DNA of 64,000 nt, taken from the NCBI RefSeq assembly GCF_025359345.1, contig NZ_JANYGQ010000036.1, forward strand, positions 1 to 64,000. The letters run 5' to 3'. How positions within the stretch are numbered: the first letter of the stretch is position 1; each line of letters starts with the position of its first letter. The position numbers and the translations under genes were made by a program. Source of the stretch: Mucilaginibacter sp. (GTDB lineage: Bacteria > Bacteroidota > Bacteroidia > Sphingobacteriales > Sphingobacteriaceae). Positions 36,550 through 47,000 of the stretch are shown here, one piece after another. The notes under the pieces are model-generated. The model was given only the letters and a program-made list of their open reading frames with translations, made no database searches and was not told the origin of the DNA.

Positions 36550-36921
36550 ATGATGAGCGGGTCGACGTTTTTAGTGCTTATTTTGATAGGCTTTGTCGCG
36601 GGTTTTCTTGGCGGCATGGTCGGCCTTGGCGGGGGCATTATCCTGATACCGGCCCTGGTGCTGTTTCTGTCTATGGATCAGCGTATGGCGCAGGGAACTA
36701 CTGTCGCCATTATGCTGCCGCCTATCGGTTTTTTCGCCGCCTTTAATTATTGCAAGGCCGGTTATGTAAACATAAAATATGCTTTGATTATCGCAATCGT
36801 ATTTATGTTGGGTGGCTACGTGGGTTCAAAGCTGGCGTTAAACCTGCCGGTGCCCGTATTAAAAAAAATGTTTGCGGTTCTGTTGGTAGTTATAGCTGCT
36901 AAAATGATCTTTACCGAATAA
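36550..36921 (+). CDS. Half-length TauE/SafE-family exporter
   Basis: 123 residues with about four TM helices. The N-terminal motif GFVAGFLGGMVGLGGGIILIPALV is diagnostic of the TauE/SafE (sulfite/sulfoacetate exporter) family. Normal members have two such halves and about 250 residues; this one ends cleanly after one half (KMFAVLLVVIAAKMIFTE), so it would have to dimerise. The clean stop, normal coding and operon position argue for a real short gene and not a truncation. Start at 36550 (MM); the second ATG is also possible. It lies 7 bp after the rhodanese gene, so export of a sulfur anion linked to the rhodanese is likely. Confidence 0.85.
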   Translation: MMSGSTFLVLILIGFVAGFLGGMVGLGGGIILIPALVLFLSMDQRMAQGTTVAIMLPPIGFFAAFNYCKAGYVNIKYALIIAIVFMLGGYVGSKLALNLPVPVLKKMFAVLLVVIAAKMIFTE

Positions 36922-36963
36922 ATGCCCCAATGACAAAAACTGCGCCATTATTTAAATTGAATT

Positions 36964-38127
36964 ATGCATATTCCTTTTGAAACGGCCGTGGTGCTGAGCA
37001 ATATTTTCATCTTCTCGAGTATTGGTATCTACCTGTATTACCGTTCCGAAATTCTGTTCAGCGGGTTTAACATTAATAGCTTTAACCGGCGCAGATTGGC
37101 GCTGTGCCTTGTATTCCTGTGCTTTTACATGGCTATTATGTCGTTTTATCCGTGTTATAACGGGTTCAATACGTTTGGGCAATTTTGTATGGTTTCCTTC
37201 TTTCATTTATTACGGTCGGCTTTTTTTGTTTTCCTGCCCGTATTGGTCATATCCTGGATACAACGATGGCTCGAAAACACAGGCATAACGCTCTTTAAGC
37301 GGAATTTGATTATCGTATCCTGTATATTTTTTTTCCTCACTTCAACCAATATATGGATGGCTATGCTTGTAGACCCCAGCCACCGCATCAACACCATTAC
37401 TTATACCTTCCTGATGTCGCTGCTGTTTAGCGGCATTGTTTCGGCGCTATACCTTAACATCACTTATGCCAATCTCGCCGAAAAACGACTGCGTTTTGAA
37501 AGGGAGCTGGAAATATCAAAATTGAACGAACTAAAAACGAAAGCCGAACTGGATGCCCTGCAAGCCAAAGTAAACCCGCATTTTTTATACAACACGCTTA
37601 ATTCTATTGCCGAATTATCTTTGCACCAGGGCGCAAAAGCAAGGCAAATGACAATTGCTCTTGCTGAATTGTTCCGGTATAGCCTGAACAAAAAGAACGA
37701 AACTATGATAGCTTTGGAGGATGAAGTTGAAATGGTTGAAAATTACCTGATGATAGAAAAGATCCGGTTTGAAGATAAACTGGAAATATCGATTGAGATG
37801 GATAACGCTGTAAAGCAGGTACAGGTTCCTAAGTTTATCCTGCAGCCGCTGGTTGAGAATGCGGTGAAACATGGATTGAAAGAGCCAGATAAAAAAGGCA
37901 TCATCAAAATAACAATTACGGGCGCGGCGAATCATATTGACCTGGTAATATTTGACAATGGCGCACCTTTTCCGGAAGATATACAAATTGGTTATGGCTT
38001 AAAAAGCGTGATGGATAAGCTGAGCCTGTTTTATCCTGATAAACATACCATCTATTTTGAGAACGAACCGGTAAAACAAGTTACCATTGCTATTACTAAC
38101 ACTGTAAAAAATGCGCAACCCGTTTAA
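36964..38127 (+). CDS. LytS/YehU-type sensor histidine kinase
   Basis: 387 residues. The N-terminal half (about 1-170) has five hydrophobic helices and no large periplasmic domain. Residues of about 170-200 are a coiled-coil linker (EKRLRFERELEISKLNELKT). The His_kinase domain begins with the phospho-acceptor motif VNPHFLYNTLNS (H206). The ATPase part has FILQPLVENAVKHGLKE and a glycine loop GYGLKSVMDKL near 340. It forms a two-component system with the LytTR regulator, whose start lies inside its last codons (17-bp overlap). It is placed within the permease array between B and C, 42 bp after the TauE gene. The stimulus is unknown; ligand entry through the membrane domain or contact with a permease are both possible. 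Confidence 0.92.
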   Translation: MHIPFETAVVLSNIFIFSSIGIYLYYRSEILFSGFNINSFNRRRLALCLVFLCFYMAIMSFYPCYNGFNTFGQFCMVSFFHLLRSAFFVFLPVLVISWIQRWLENTGITLFKRNLIIVSCIFFFLTSTNIWMAMLVDPSHRINTITYTFLMSLLFSGIVSALYLNITYANLAEKRLRFERELEISKLNELKTKAELDALQAKVNPHFLYNTLNSIAELSLHQGAKARQMTIALAELFRYSLNKKNETMIALEDEVEMVENYLMIEKIRFEDKLEISIEMDNAVKQVQVPKFILQPLVENAVKHGLKEPDKKGIIKITITGAANHIDLVIFDNGAPFPEDIQIGYGLKSVMDKLSLFYPDKHTIYFENEPVKQVTIAITNTVKNAQPV

Positions 38128-38878
38128 AGCCGTTATTGTTGACGATGAACCGCCGGCGAGGCGACTGCTGACAGAGCTTTTAAGCGAGCACAGGCAAACG
38201 ATCCATATTTCGGGCGAAGCTGACAACGGAAGCGCCGCGATTACGTTGATAAATGAGGCGCAGCCTGATGTCGTCTTCCTGGACATTCAATTACCCGATA
38301 TGCTCGGCTTCGATGTACTGAAGCAATTAAACTATCAGCCTTTTGTTATTTTCACTACCGCTTATGATGAATATGCCATTAAAGCATTTGACGCACTCTC
38401 GGTAGATTACCTGCTTAAACCCTTAAAGGAAGACCGGATAGCGCGATCGATTAATAAATTACAGCATTTTGCAGGCGGTAACGGCGCTAATCCGGTTTGG
38501 AATAATATCGAATCGCTGTTTAATGGGTTCAGGCCCCAAAAGGACATCAAAACGCTTTCGATAAAAAAAGGCACCAAATTCACCCTGGTTCAATTGTCAG
38601 ATATCGTTTATTTTGAAGCCTACGATAAATACACCTACGTGCACACCCAGAACGGGCAAAAGCTTTTTTGCGATCACATGCTGGCTGTGCTGGAAGAAAA
38701 GCTGTCCGTCGATTTTATGCGTGTGCAGAAATCTTACATCGTTAACAAGCAAAAAGTAGTTGAAATACATAAATACTCCAACAACCGTTACACCCTGGTT
38801 TTAAACAACCAGGATTTTACCCGCATTGTTACCGGTCCATCGTATTTCGGAATTGTTAAAGAAGCGTTTGCGGTTTAA
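38111..38878 (+). CDS. LytTR-family response regulator
   Basis: 255 residues. The receiver domain (about 1-120) has the acidic pair DD at 11-12, the phospho-acceptor D58 in VVFLDIQLPD, a Thr in FTTAYDEYA and a Lys in YLLKPL. The LytTR DNA-binding domain (about 150-250) has SIKKGTKFTLVQLSDIVYFE, DKYTYVHTQNGQ and FMRVQKSYIVNKQKV. It starts 17 bp before the end of the kinase gene, so the two are coupled. A hairpin follows at 38903-38935. Targets are unknown. It is one candidate for the factor that binds the dyad elements of the array, although LytTR proteins normally prefer direct repeats. Confidence 0.94.
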   Translation: MRNPFKAVIVDDEPPARRLLTELLSEHRQTIHISGEADNGSAAITLINEAQPDVVFLDIQLPDMLGFDVLKQLNYQPFVIFTTAYDEYAIKAFDALSVDYLLKPLKEDRIARSINKLQHFAGGNGANPVWNNIESLFNGFRPQKDIKTLSIKKGTKFTLVQLSDIVYFEAYDKYTYVHTQNGQKLFCDHMLAVLEEKLSVDFMRVQKSYIVNKQKVVEIHKYSNNRYTLVLNNQDFTRIVTGPSYFGIVKEAFAV

Positions 38879-38902
38879 ATTACGGTACAGCTTAACCATC
38901 CG

Positions 38903-38935
38903 CCGCCGGCTCGAACATCCGCCGGTTTAAGTGTG
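38903..38935. terminator. Stem-loop after the LytTR gene
   Basis: CCGCCGGTTTAA and the near-complementary TTTGAACCGGCGG face each other within about 38920-38950, preceded by related CCGGCTCGAACATCCGCC sequence. There is no T run on the plus strand. It is likely a 3' stem-loop, and shares the GCCGGTTYAAGCG core with sites near 25760, 27487 and 55725. Confidence 0.45.
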
Positions 38936-38973
38936 TTTGAACCGGCGGAAAAACAAAGGAAATTACGCTGGGA

Positions 38974-39006
38974 TTTGCAAATAACAGCAGAAAAAAAGTA
39001 AATTTA
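38974..39006 (+). promoter_or_regulatory. Candidate promoter of the lipoprotein gene at 39040
   Basis: TTTG (38974-38977) and TAAATTTA (38999-39006), with a 21-bp spacer, match the Bacteroidota -33/-7 pattern with one mismatch in the -7 box. Confidence 0.45.
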
Positions 39007-39039
39007 AGGGGCCGGTCTTACTCCCCGGACCATCAAAAA

Positions 39040-40152
39040 ATGAAGACTTTTTACGGGATATTTTTTATCCTGGCACTATTAAGCTGTAATAATAAACCTA
39101 CATCCGCTGTAAAAATGGATGCGCCTAAAAAGGTTGATAAAAGACCGCCCCCTGCCGAAAAGGCAATCGTAAAATATACAGATAAACAACTTGAGGCATT
39201 TTTAGACAGTGTAGGGCATCTGCAGCAACAGCCACTTGCTGATAGGGTTGCTTTTGGGGTCGATTCGACGTTTAATAATTTCACCAAACCTATGAACAGG
39301 GTGGTGCCGGCCGCGGAATTTGATCAGCTTAAAAAGGCTATTAAAGCGCGGATGATAGCCCCCAAGTTAGCACGGGCTATCTTCGGCGAATTTAGCGGCG
39401 ACAGCACCTGTAATGCTAACGGATTGCTCGACAGTGTAAAAAAAGGATATGTTCATTTATCGTATTTCCCGTTTGATAAATTAAGGCAATTTGCAGTACG
39501 AGTTAGTGACGCTGAACACTGTAATGGGTCCGACTTGTATTTTTTTAGGGATAACAAAATTATAGCCAAACAGGACGGCTATAACAGATACTTTGATGAT
39601 GATATTAAATATTATCCCGCAGGCGATGGTAATACGATAGTGTACCGAATGATTGAATTTAACCGTGGCAGTGGCATCTGGTGGAACCAATACTTTTTTT
39701 ATAAATATGACGGCGACCAGCTGATGCCCGTTTTAACTATTCCTGAAAACATCAACCTGCTGCAGCCATCGCCATGGGGCCTTCGGGAGCTATGGTTTGA
39801 AACGAAAATTAAACGGACAACACCGCTTACCATCAAAATGGTTTACCATCAAACATTACCTGATACACATGAACCGGGCGATTTCGATTCCGTGTCTAAT
39901 AGTCACAGGCCAATGATTGTAAACGATTCAACTATTGTAAAATATAGTTGGAATGAACAAACCAAAACTTTGCAGCCCAGCTTTACCGGGACGAAAGTTA
40001 ACCAGGCGCAAATACTTTCCTATTACCTTAATGATAACGAGTTGCTGACTATAAATGCCTTTTACAGTAAATATCAAAAAATGATGCTCAATAAAAAAAA
40101 GCGGCCTTATTTATTGAACTACCTTAATACGGTGAAAAACTATAGCCACTGA
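39040..40152 (+). CDS. Lipoprotein of unknown function
   Basis: 370 residues. The signal MKTFYGIFFILALLSCNN has a lipobox with Cys at 16. The next 30 residues are Lys/Pro-rich and probably a flexible tether. I recognise no family. Central segments such as HLSYFPFDKLRQFAVRVSDA, IVYRMIEFNRGSGIWWNQYF and FYKYDGDQLMPVLTI suggest a beta-rich domain that could be a periplasmic receptor or propeller. It has a plausible own promoter, so it is probably separate from the LytS/LytTR pair. It converges with array gene C, the two stops being 6 bp apart with no room for a terminator. The outer or inner membrane location is not decided by the sequence. Confidence 0.7.
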   Translation: MKTFYGIFFILALLSCNNKPTSAVKMDAPKKVDKRPPPAEKAIVKYTDKQLEAFLDSVGHLQQQPLADRVAFGVDSTFNNFTKPMNRVVPAAEFDQLKKAIKARMIAPKLARAIFGEFSGDSTCNANGLLDSVKKGYVHLSYFPFDKLRQFAVRVSDAEHCNGSDLYFFRDNKIIAKQDGYNRYFDDDIKYYPAGDGNTIVYRMIEFNRGSGIWWNQYFFYKYDGDQLMPVLTIPENINLLQPSPWGLRELWFETKIKRTTPLTIKMVYHQTLPDTHEPGDFDSVSNSHRPMIVNDSTIVKYSWNEQTKTLQPSFTGTKVNQAQILSYYLNDNELLTINAFYSKYQKMMLNKKKRPYLLNYLNTVKNYSH

Positions 40153-40158
40153 TGGGCT

Positions 40159-43100
40159 TCACTCATTTCTCAACCCCTTCACCGGGTTAGCGATAGCCGC
40201 CCTTATGGATTGAAAACTAATGGTAACAAACGCGATGACTATGGCGGTTAGCCCTGCTACGGCTACTATCCACCAGGATACATCTATGCGGTAGGCAAAG
40301 CCCTGCAGCCATTTGCTCATGGCCCACCAGGCAACCGGCGACGCAATCAGGATGGAAATGAATACCAATTTTATAAAATTCATCGATAACATACTTACAA
40401 TCCCCGATACGCTGGCACCCAACACTTTGCGGATGCCTATTTCCTTATTACGCTGTTCGGCAGCATATGCGGCCAAACCAAACAATCCCAGGCAGGCAAT
40501 CAAAATCGCCAGCGTGCTAAAGGCTATAAAAAGCGTGCCGATGCGCTGTTCTGAGCGGTAAGTGGCATCAAAATCCTGGTCCATAAATGAGTAGTTAAAG
40601 GGCTGGTTGGGCGCCATACTTTTCCACTTGCTCGCTACCTGGGTCATCAGGGCAGGCAAATTGGCAGTATTCATTTTAATGCTTATCGCGCCCCTGTCCT
40701 CGGCGTCGTATAATACTGCGGGACCAATTTCATCGTGCAACGAGCTGAAATTAAAGTCTTTCATTACCCCTATTATGTGATAAGGCTGTACGCCGTAACT
40801 GTCCCTGAAAACGATTTTACCCAACGGATTTTTCACATTAAGGCGTTTCACAAAGGCCTCGTTAACAATAACGGCGGCTGTATCAGTTGCCATCTGGTTG
40901 GAAAAATTACGCCCGGCCACCAACTTAATGCCCATCGTGCCGATATAGTCCTCGTCTACCGGCCAAAATTGGGTCAGTATATCATCTTTCATATCAATAG
41001 GCAGCTTAGGGAATAAAGCGGTTGCAATCCTGTCTTGTCCGGTAGGAAGGTACCCGCTCATGGTGGTGCTGGTCACTCCCGGAAATTGTTTTAATTCCTG
41101 TTTCAGGAGTTTGGCGTTTTTGCCTAAATTATTTACGTTATTGATGACCAAAACCTGGTTGCGGTTAAAGCCCAGGCTCTTGCTATGAATGTAATTTAAT
41201 TGGTTATAAATAACCAGTGTGCCGATGATGAGAAAGATGGAAATGGCGAACTGGAAAACCACCAAAAAACTGCGCAGAAAGCCCCCCTTAAAGCCAGCCG
41301 AGATTTTGCCCTTTAACACATCAATAGGCTGAAAGGCAGACAGGAAAAATGCCGGGTACGACCCTGCCAGGAAACTTATCACCAAAACAAGGCCAAGCAA
41401 TGATGGCACTAACCAAACCATGGATTGAACGGTGAAGGATAGCTGCTTATCGGCCACGTGGTTAAATAATGGCAATAACAACCACACTAAAACAAGCGCT
41501 ATTATCGTAGCGATTGAAGTAACCAGGAACGACTCCGTTAAAAACTGGGCAACCAGGTATTTACGGGCCGAGCCTAATACTTTGCGCACCCCAACTTCTT
41601 TTGCCCGGTTTGATGACCGCGCGGTGGACAGGTTCATGAAATTAACACAGGCAATCAGCAAAATAAATATAGCGATCACTGAAAATATATAAACGTATTG
41701 GATATTGCCGCTTTTACTCAGCTCATACTGGCTGCCCGGACGCAGGTGAATATCAAGCAATGGCGTTAAAACTACGCGGAAATAATTATCGCCGGTGCTC
41801 CATAATTTCGGCGAATAGGAGTTTGCTACCTCTATTTTGGTTATAGCGGCCTGGAGCGCCTTTACGTTGGTACCGGGCTTTAGCATAAGATAAGTGTGGA
41901 GTCCGCCAAAGCCCCACGAGTTCACCTTGCTTTCGGGCAGTGAGGAAAAGGAAACGAATACATTATAGTTAAAATGCGATTGGGCAGGAATATCTTTCAA
42001 TACGCCGGTAACCTTGTAAAAGCCGGTGTCATTTAGTGTCAGCACCTGGCCTATAACGTCCGTTTTATTGAAGTATTTTTTTGCTGCGCTTTCAGTAAGT
42101 ACAACGCTGTGGGGCTCGGTCAAAGCACTTGAAGGGCTACCCTTAATCATTGGCAGTGTAAAAACATCAAAAATATTCGGTTCGGCAAAAATTATATTGT
42201 TCTCCTGGATGTCATTAATGCCTTTTTTGATGAAATATTTACGGGGAGAAATGAAAAGCGATTCGGTCGGCAGCATCCGGGCGTATTTCGCTATGCCCTG
42301 TAAGCTCTTGATATTGGCCATCAATGGCGCTTCAGATGCCGCGTACGAGCCCTCGTTGCCATTAAACTTTACCTGTTCGGTAATGCGGTATATGTTGCCG
42401 GCGTTAACATTATAACGGTCGTAACTCAATTCATCAACCACATAAAATACAATGAGCAGGCAGGTGGCCAATCCCACCGATAAACCCAGAATATTAATGG
42501 CAGTAAAGCCTTTGTTTTTCTTAAGGCTGCGCCAGGCGGTTTTGAAGTAATTTTTAAACATAAAATTGCGTTTTAATTTTTCGTGTGACCACTTCGGAGT
42601 GGTTTTATGATACGAAATTACCGTCGCAATCCTAACGTCGCTGCCCAAATCATAAGATGGGCAATCTTTTTTAAGTCCATTTTTATATTCCATCGGGCTC
42701 TTCCCGGTAATGTGCTTGAAGATGCGGGTAAACGTGCTTTGAGAATTAAAACCCGAATCCAATGCAATGCCCAGCAGGGTAATATGATTAAAAGCCGGGT
42801 CCTGCATTTTTTTGATCACATCTGCAACGCGAAATTCATTAATGAAATCATTAAAACTTTTTTTGAGCGCTGTATTGATGATCCGTGATATTTCATGGCT
42901 GGTAAGGCCAAGCTTTTCAGCAAGTGAAATCAGGCTTAATTCCGGGTCCTCGTAATAGCAGTTTTCTTTAACAACTTTCTTCAGCCAGCTACCTTTTTGC
43001 TTCAATTCTGCCGGGGGTAATGGCTTAAACAATGGTGGCATGGCGGGCGGCGCCCCAGCCTCTATCCTTGAATGGGCTACGGCCGCCATCCAAATGCTCA

Positions 43101-43791
43101 TCACTGCTAAAAGCAAGCACAAGGGGTAATAAGCATATAAACCTAAGTGATGATGATAATAAAAATAGCCCATGGCAGTATAAGGTATCCACGATAGCCA
43201 TAACAGCCCGAAACCAGCCAGTAAGCGCCGCAGCCACCGCAGTTCGTACCGGTACCTGTCATTCATATTATTAAACTTCAACCGTTGGTAAAAGCTTTCT
43301 ATCAGCCTGAAAGAATAATACAGGTAAGTGGCGACCGAAATAAACGCCAATAGCAGTAAAACAGGGTTTATTTCCCGAAAAGCCAACGTGTCGTATGTTG
43401 CCGCCCCCGTCCTTATACTCTCCTTAACCTGCAATGCCAGCGCGCCCTGCTCCAGCAGCAAGGGACTGAAATGCAGCAAGTCCTTCCAACGGAGTTTACG
43501 TTCCGGGCGGGTGGTTTTAAGTACATAAAAATAGATGAGCGGCCCAAGCGCCAGCGAAAATTGCAGCGGCAGCCGGCCCCAATGGGGAAAGACGGTGCCC
43601 AGCCCAATGTTAATACCGAGCATCCAAACCATCCATAAAACGATGATTATAAGCGCCAGGCTCAGAAACCGGTTTGCGGCACGGTTAGCCCTTTTGGTAA
43701 ACCACAGCAGCAAGGCAAAATTTAGCCCGATAAATACCGTTCCCAGGAATGCCAGGTCGTAAGGGGTGATATGGAAAGTATATGGGTTCAA
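40159..43791 (-). CDS. Array gene C: multi-TM AraC-type regulator fused to a MacB/FtsX permease
   Basis: 1210 residues. The head is LNPYTFHITPYDLAFLGTVF with the HTH LSLISLAEKLGLTSHEISRI and GFNSQSTFTRIFKHITGKSP; the first recognition helix has I in place of the usual L (HEISR). The linker is PSYDLGSDVRIATVISYHK and the permease begins MFKNYFKTAWRSLKKN. The permease groups with gene F: VVDELSYDRYN after TM1, and FGLAAYAAEQRNKEIGIRKV near the end. The C-terminus NPVKGLRNE equals that of B, although the permease body does not group with B. Start TTG at 43791. The upstream region carries the most symmetrical form of the dyad element. No ATPase nearby. Confidence 0.9.
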   Translation of the reverse strand: MNPYTFHITPYDLAFLGTVFIGLNFALLLWFTKRANRAANRFLSLALIIIVLWMVWMLGINIGLGTVFPHWGRLPLQFSLALGPLIYFYVLKTTRPERKLRWKDLLHFSPLLLEQGALALQVKESIRTGAATYDTLAFREINPVLLLLAFISVATYLYYSFRLIESFYQRLKFNNMNDRYRYELRWLRRLLAGFGLLWLSWIPYTAMGYFYYHHHLGLYAYYPLCLLLAVMSIWMAAVAHSRIEAGAPPAMPPLFKPLPPAELKQKGSWLKKVVKENCYYEDPELSLISLAEKLGLTSHEISRIINTALKKSFNDFINEFRVADVIKKMQDPAFNHITLLGIALDSGFNSQSTFTRIFKHITGKSPMEYKNGLKKDCPSYDLGSDVRIATVISYHKTTPKWSHEKLKRNFMFKNYFKTAWRSLKKNKGFTAINILGLSVGLATCLLIVFYVVDELSYDRYNVNAGNIYRITEQVKFNGNEGSYAASEAPLMANIKSLQGIAKYARMLPTESLFISPRKYFIKKGINDIQENNIIFAEPNIFDVFTLPMIKGSPSSALTEPHSVVLTESAAKKYFNKTDVIGQVLTLNDTGFYKVTGVLKDIPAQSHFNYNVFVSFSSLPESKVNSWGFGGLHTYLMLKPGTNVKALQAAITKIEVANSYSPKLWSTGDNYFRVVLTPLLDIHLRPGSQYELSKSGNIQYVYIFSVIAIFILLIACVNFMNLSTARSSNRAKEVGVRKVLGSARKYLVAQFLTESFLVTSIATIIALVLVWLLLPLFNHVADKQLSFTVQSMVWLVPSLLGLVLVISFLAGSYPAFFLSAFQPIDVLKGKISAGFKGGFLRSFLVVFQFAISIFLIIGTLVIYNQLNYIHSKSLGFNRNQVLVINNVNNLGKNAKLLKQELKQFPGVTSTTMSGYLPTGQDRIATALFPKLPIDMKDDILTQFWPVDEDYIGTMGIKLVAGRNFSNQMATDTAAVIVNEAFVKRLNVKNPLGKIVFRDSYGVQPYHIIGVMKDFNFSSLHDEIGPAVLYDAEDRGAISIKMNTANLPALMTQVASKWKSMAPNQPFNYSFMDQDFDATYRSEQRIGTLFIAFSTLAILIACLGLFGLAAYAAEQRNKEIGIRKVLGASVSGIVSMLSMNFIKLVFISILIASPVAWWAMSKWLQGFAYRIDVSWWIVAVAGLTAIVIAFVTISFQSIRAAIANPVKGLRNE

Positions 43792-43818
43792 CTAAAAGAA
43801 TTGTGTCAATCGTTGTTC

Positions 43819-43907
43819 CAAAATTGTAACTTGTTGATATATAGTTCACTATGCGATGCCTGAAATCGGCAATGTAACAAAACCGAACATCAGGTCGTCC
43901 GGTTTTG
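43819..43907 (-). promoter_or_regulatory. Promoter and dyad element of array gene C
   Basis: The conserved TTTGGAAC-containing -7 segment lies 28 bp from the TTG start. The dyad CAAAACCGAAC (43878-43888) and GTCCGGTTTTG (43897-43907), as read on the plus strand, matches in 10 of 11 arm positions with an 8-bp spacer. Arm 1 begins 87 bp from the start. Confidence 0.72.
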
Positions 43908-43954
43908 GGCTGGAATGTGTTAATAGGGATTAGTTATGATGCCGGAGCTGCATT

Positions 43955-43988
43955 GCAAAAATGCAGGAGGGCCTGAACTTCCCTCCTG
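43955..43988 (-). terminator. Intrinsic terminator of array gene D
   Basis: On the minus strand CAGGAGGG (43988-43981) pairs with CCCTCCTG (43971-43964) around a 9-base loop, then CATTTTTGC follows. It lies about 50 bp beyond the gene D stop and before the gene C promoter region, so D and C are separate units. Confidence 0.8.
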
Positions 43989-44034
43989 GCTTACTTATAA
44001 GGCATTTGCTAATTGCTAATCTCCAGCTTCTGAT

Positions 44035-47000
44035 CTACTCCGACCGCAAACTCTTCACTGGGTTTGCCAGTGCGGCTTTTATGGCCTTATAGCCTACAGT
44101 GGCCCAGCCTATCAATAACGAGGTTGTAATAGCCGCCACAAAAACCCATACGCCCGGCGAAATACGATAGGCAAAGGTTTGCAGCCACCCATTCATCAGG
44201 TACCAGGCGGCGGGTGCGCCAATCGCGAATGCCACTGCAATTAGCGCAATAAATTCTTTCGAAAACAGGTATACAATGCTGCCGATTGATGCACCTAAAA
44301 CTTTTCGTATACCCACTTCCCTGGTGCGCTGTACCGCCATAAACGAAACCAGGCCGTACAAGCCAAGGCACGAAATAAAAATGGCGATAAGGGCAAATAC
44401 TTTGTAGATGAGCTCCAGCTGGTTTTCCTGCTTATAAAATTTGGCAATGCTGTCATCAACAAAAAAGCCGGTGTAGGCATACTCAGGATAACTTTTCTCC
44501 CAAAGCTTTTGTACCGATGCCACCGTTTTGGTTAGCTTTTGGCCTTCAATTCTTACCGCTATTTGCTGTTCCAATTGTTTAAAGGGGTACATCACCAGCG
44601 GTTTAATTTCCTCGCGCATCGAGTTGGTTTTAAAATCTGCAACCACGCCAACTATAGGCATGTTTGCGTAACTATCAAAGGTGATGGTTTTGCCCAAAGC
44701 ATCGTCCGCACGTTTAAAGCCAAGTTTGCGTACAAAGGTTTCATTAACCACCATCTGGCGGGCGGTATCGCTGGGCTCGTAGCCTTTGCCCGCAATAAAC
44801 CGGAGGCCGAAGGTTTTAAAGTAATCGGCATCGGCTACTTTCATGAAAATATCGAAGCCTGGATCTTTTACTGAATGATTGAAATAAAAGTTGGATGAAT
44901 TGTTATGAGCTGACGACGGCACATCAGACGAAAAGCTGGCAGCTTTTACACCCGGCAATGTAAGTACCTGTTGTTTAAAGCTGTTTAGGCGCAATAGGCC
45001 CACGCTATCATTTGGACAGGGTATGGCCAGTACGGCTTCTTTATTAAAGCCAAGGTCGGCGTTGTTTACAAAATCCATTTGTTTAACGGCTATAGCCGTT
45101 CCAATAATCAGCAACTGCGAAATGGCAAACTGGGTAATTACCAGCACACGCCTGAGCGATATGCCGCCGGCAGCGGTGGAATTGATTTTATTCTTCAATG
45201 CCTGTATAGGTTTAAACCCTGCTACAATGAGTGCCGGGTACACCCCTGAAAGCAACACTACTGCACCTATCACGCAAGCCAGGCAAAGCAACACGCCGGC
45301 ATTGAACAAGCCAATACTATCAGGCACGCTGGCGACGCTTTTGAGTAATGGCAAAGCCAGTTGAGCCAAACCAGCCGCAAGCCCGGCCGAAAACAGAACG
45401 ATAATGGCTGTTTCGCACATTACCAGGCCTATCAATTGCCCGCGACTGCTGCCCAGTACCTTGCGGATGCCTACCTCTTTAGACCGGCCCACGGATTGCG
45501 CCGTTGAAAGGTTGATGAAATTGATGGACGCCATAATGATAATCAGTACAGCGATAAGCGACAGGGTGCGCAGGGTCGCCCTGCTGGTGATATGATCGCC
45601 CAGCGTATCGCCAAAACTGGTATCAAAATGAATCTCGGGTAAAGGTTGTGCTATCGCATATCTTTTTTTGGCAGCGCGTTTACTATTATCAAATTGTTTA
45701 TCAGAAAAGCTACGCATTTGCCTGTTGATGGTGCTTTGCAATACCTTTTCAGGAAATTTGATATATACCTGGCAGTCGCTGCTGGTTTCGTCCCAGGTGT
45801 ACGAATATCTGTAGCTTTTCGCATTTTTTTTCCAGGTGATGTATGAAATCAATACCTTTAAGGGCATGTCGGTATTTGCGGGTACGTCCTGTATCACACC
45901 TGCCACCTTTAATGTCAGGAGGTTGTCCATCCGGAGTGATTTTCCCATGGCGGCTTGCCAGTCGCCAAAATATTTAACAGCACTGCTTTTATCTATCACC
46001 ACCATATTGGGGTTCTTTAAGGCCGATGGGCCGCCCGCGAGCCAGGTTGCCGAAAAAATATCAAAAAGCTGGGGTTCGGCAAACATGATGCCGGCGTTTT
46101 CCACAAATTTTTTGTCGCCCGCCGGGTTACCGTTTGCTGCCGCTGCTACAATCTGGCTGCCATAAATGGCATTAATGCCTGTAACCGTGGCCTCCGGGAA
46201 ATAAAGACGAAACGCGTCGACAGCCGGTACTGATATTCCGGCACTGTACCTGATGTTCCCTTCCCTGTCTTTTTTTGTAACAATGCGGTAGGTGCTTTTA
46301 TAGCCCGGCTGATAGGTATCAAAGCTCAGCTCATACTGAACTACTACAAATATAAGCAGGCAGGCTGCAATGCCTACAGCCAGCCCGGCCATATTAATGG
46401 CTGCATAGCTTTGGTGGCGAACGATATTGCGCCAGGCAATTTTTAAATAATTTCTGAACATATAACTGCGGTTTAATTTCGTACCCGTCCAATTCGGAGC
46501 GGTTTGCTGATACGAAATTACCGGCGCAATTCCTGAAAAATGTTCCATGTTATAAGATGGGATTCCTTTTTTCCGTTCGGCTTTATATTCAGCCGGGCTT
46601 TTCCCGGTCATTTGTTTAAAAATGCGATGAAAAGTAGTCCTTGAATTAAATCCCGATTCATACGCAATACCAAGCAGGGTGATATGGTCGTAAGCCGGGT
46701 CCTGCATTTTTCGGATTACATCCGCAACGCGGTATTCGTGAATGAAATCATTGAAGCTTTTTTTGAGCGCTGTATTGATGATTCGCGACAGTTCATGGGT
46801 AGTCAGCTCAAGCTTTGCGGCCAGCGAGTTTAAACTTAGTTCCGGGTCCTGGTAATAGTAGTTGGCTTTAACCACTTTCTTCAGCCAACTACCCCTTTCC
46901 TTCATTTCCGCCGGAGGCGGTGGCTTTGAAAACGGTGGGGTTCCGGCCAGCACGCCGGCCTCCTGTCTTAAAAAAGCAATGGCTCCCATCCAAATGGTCA

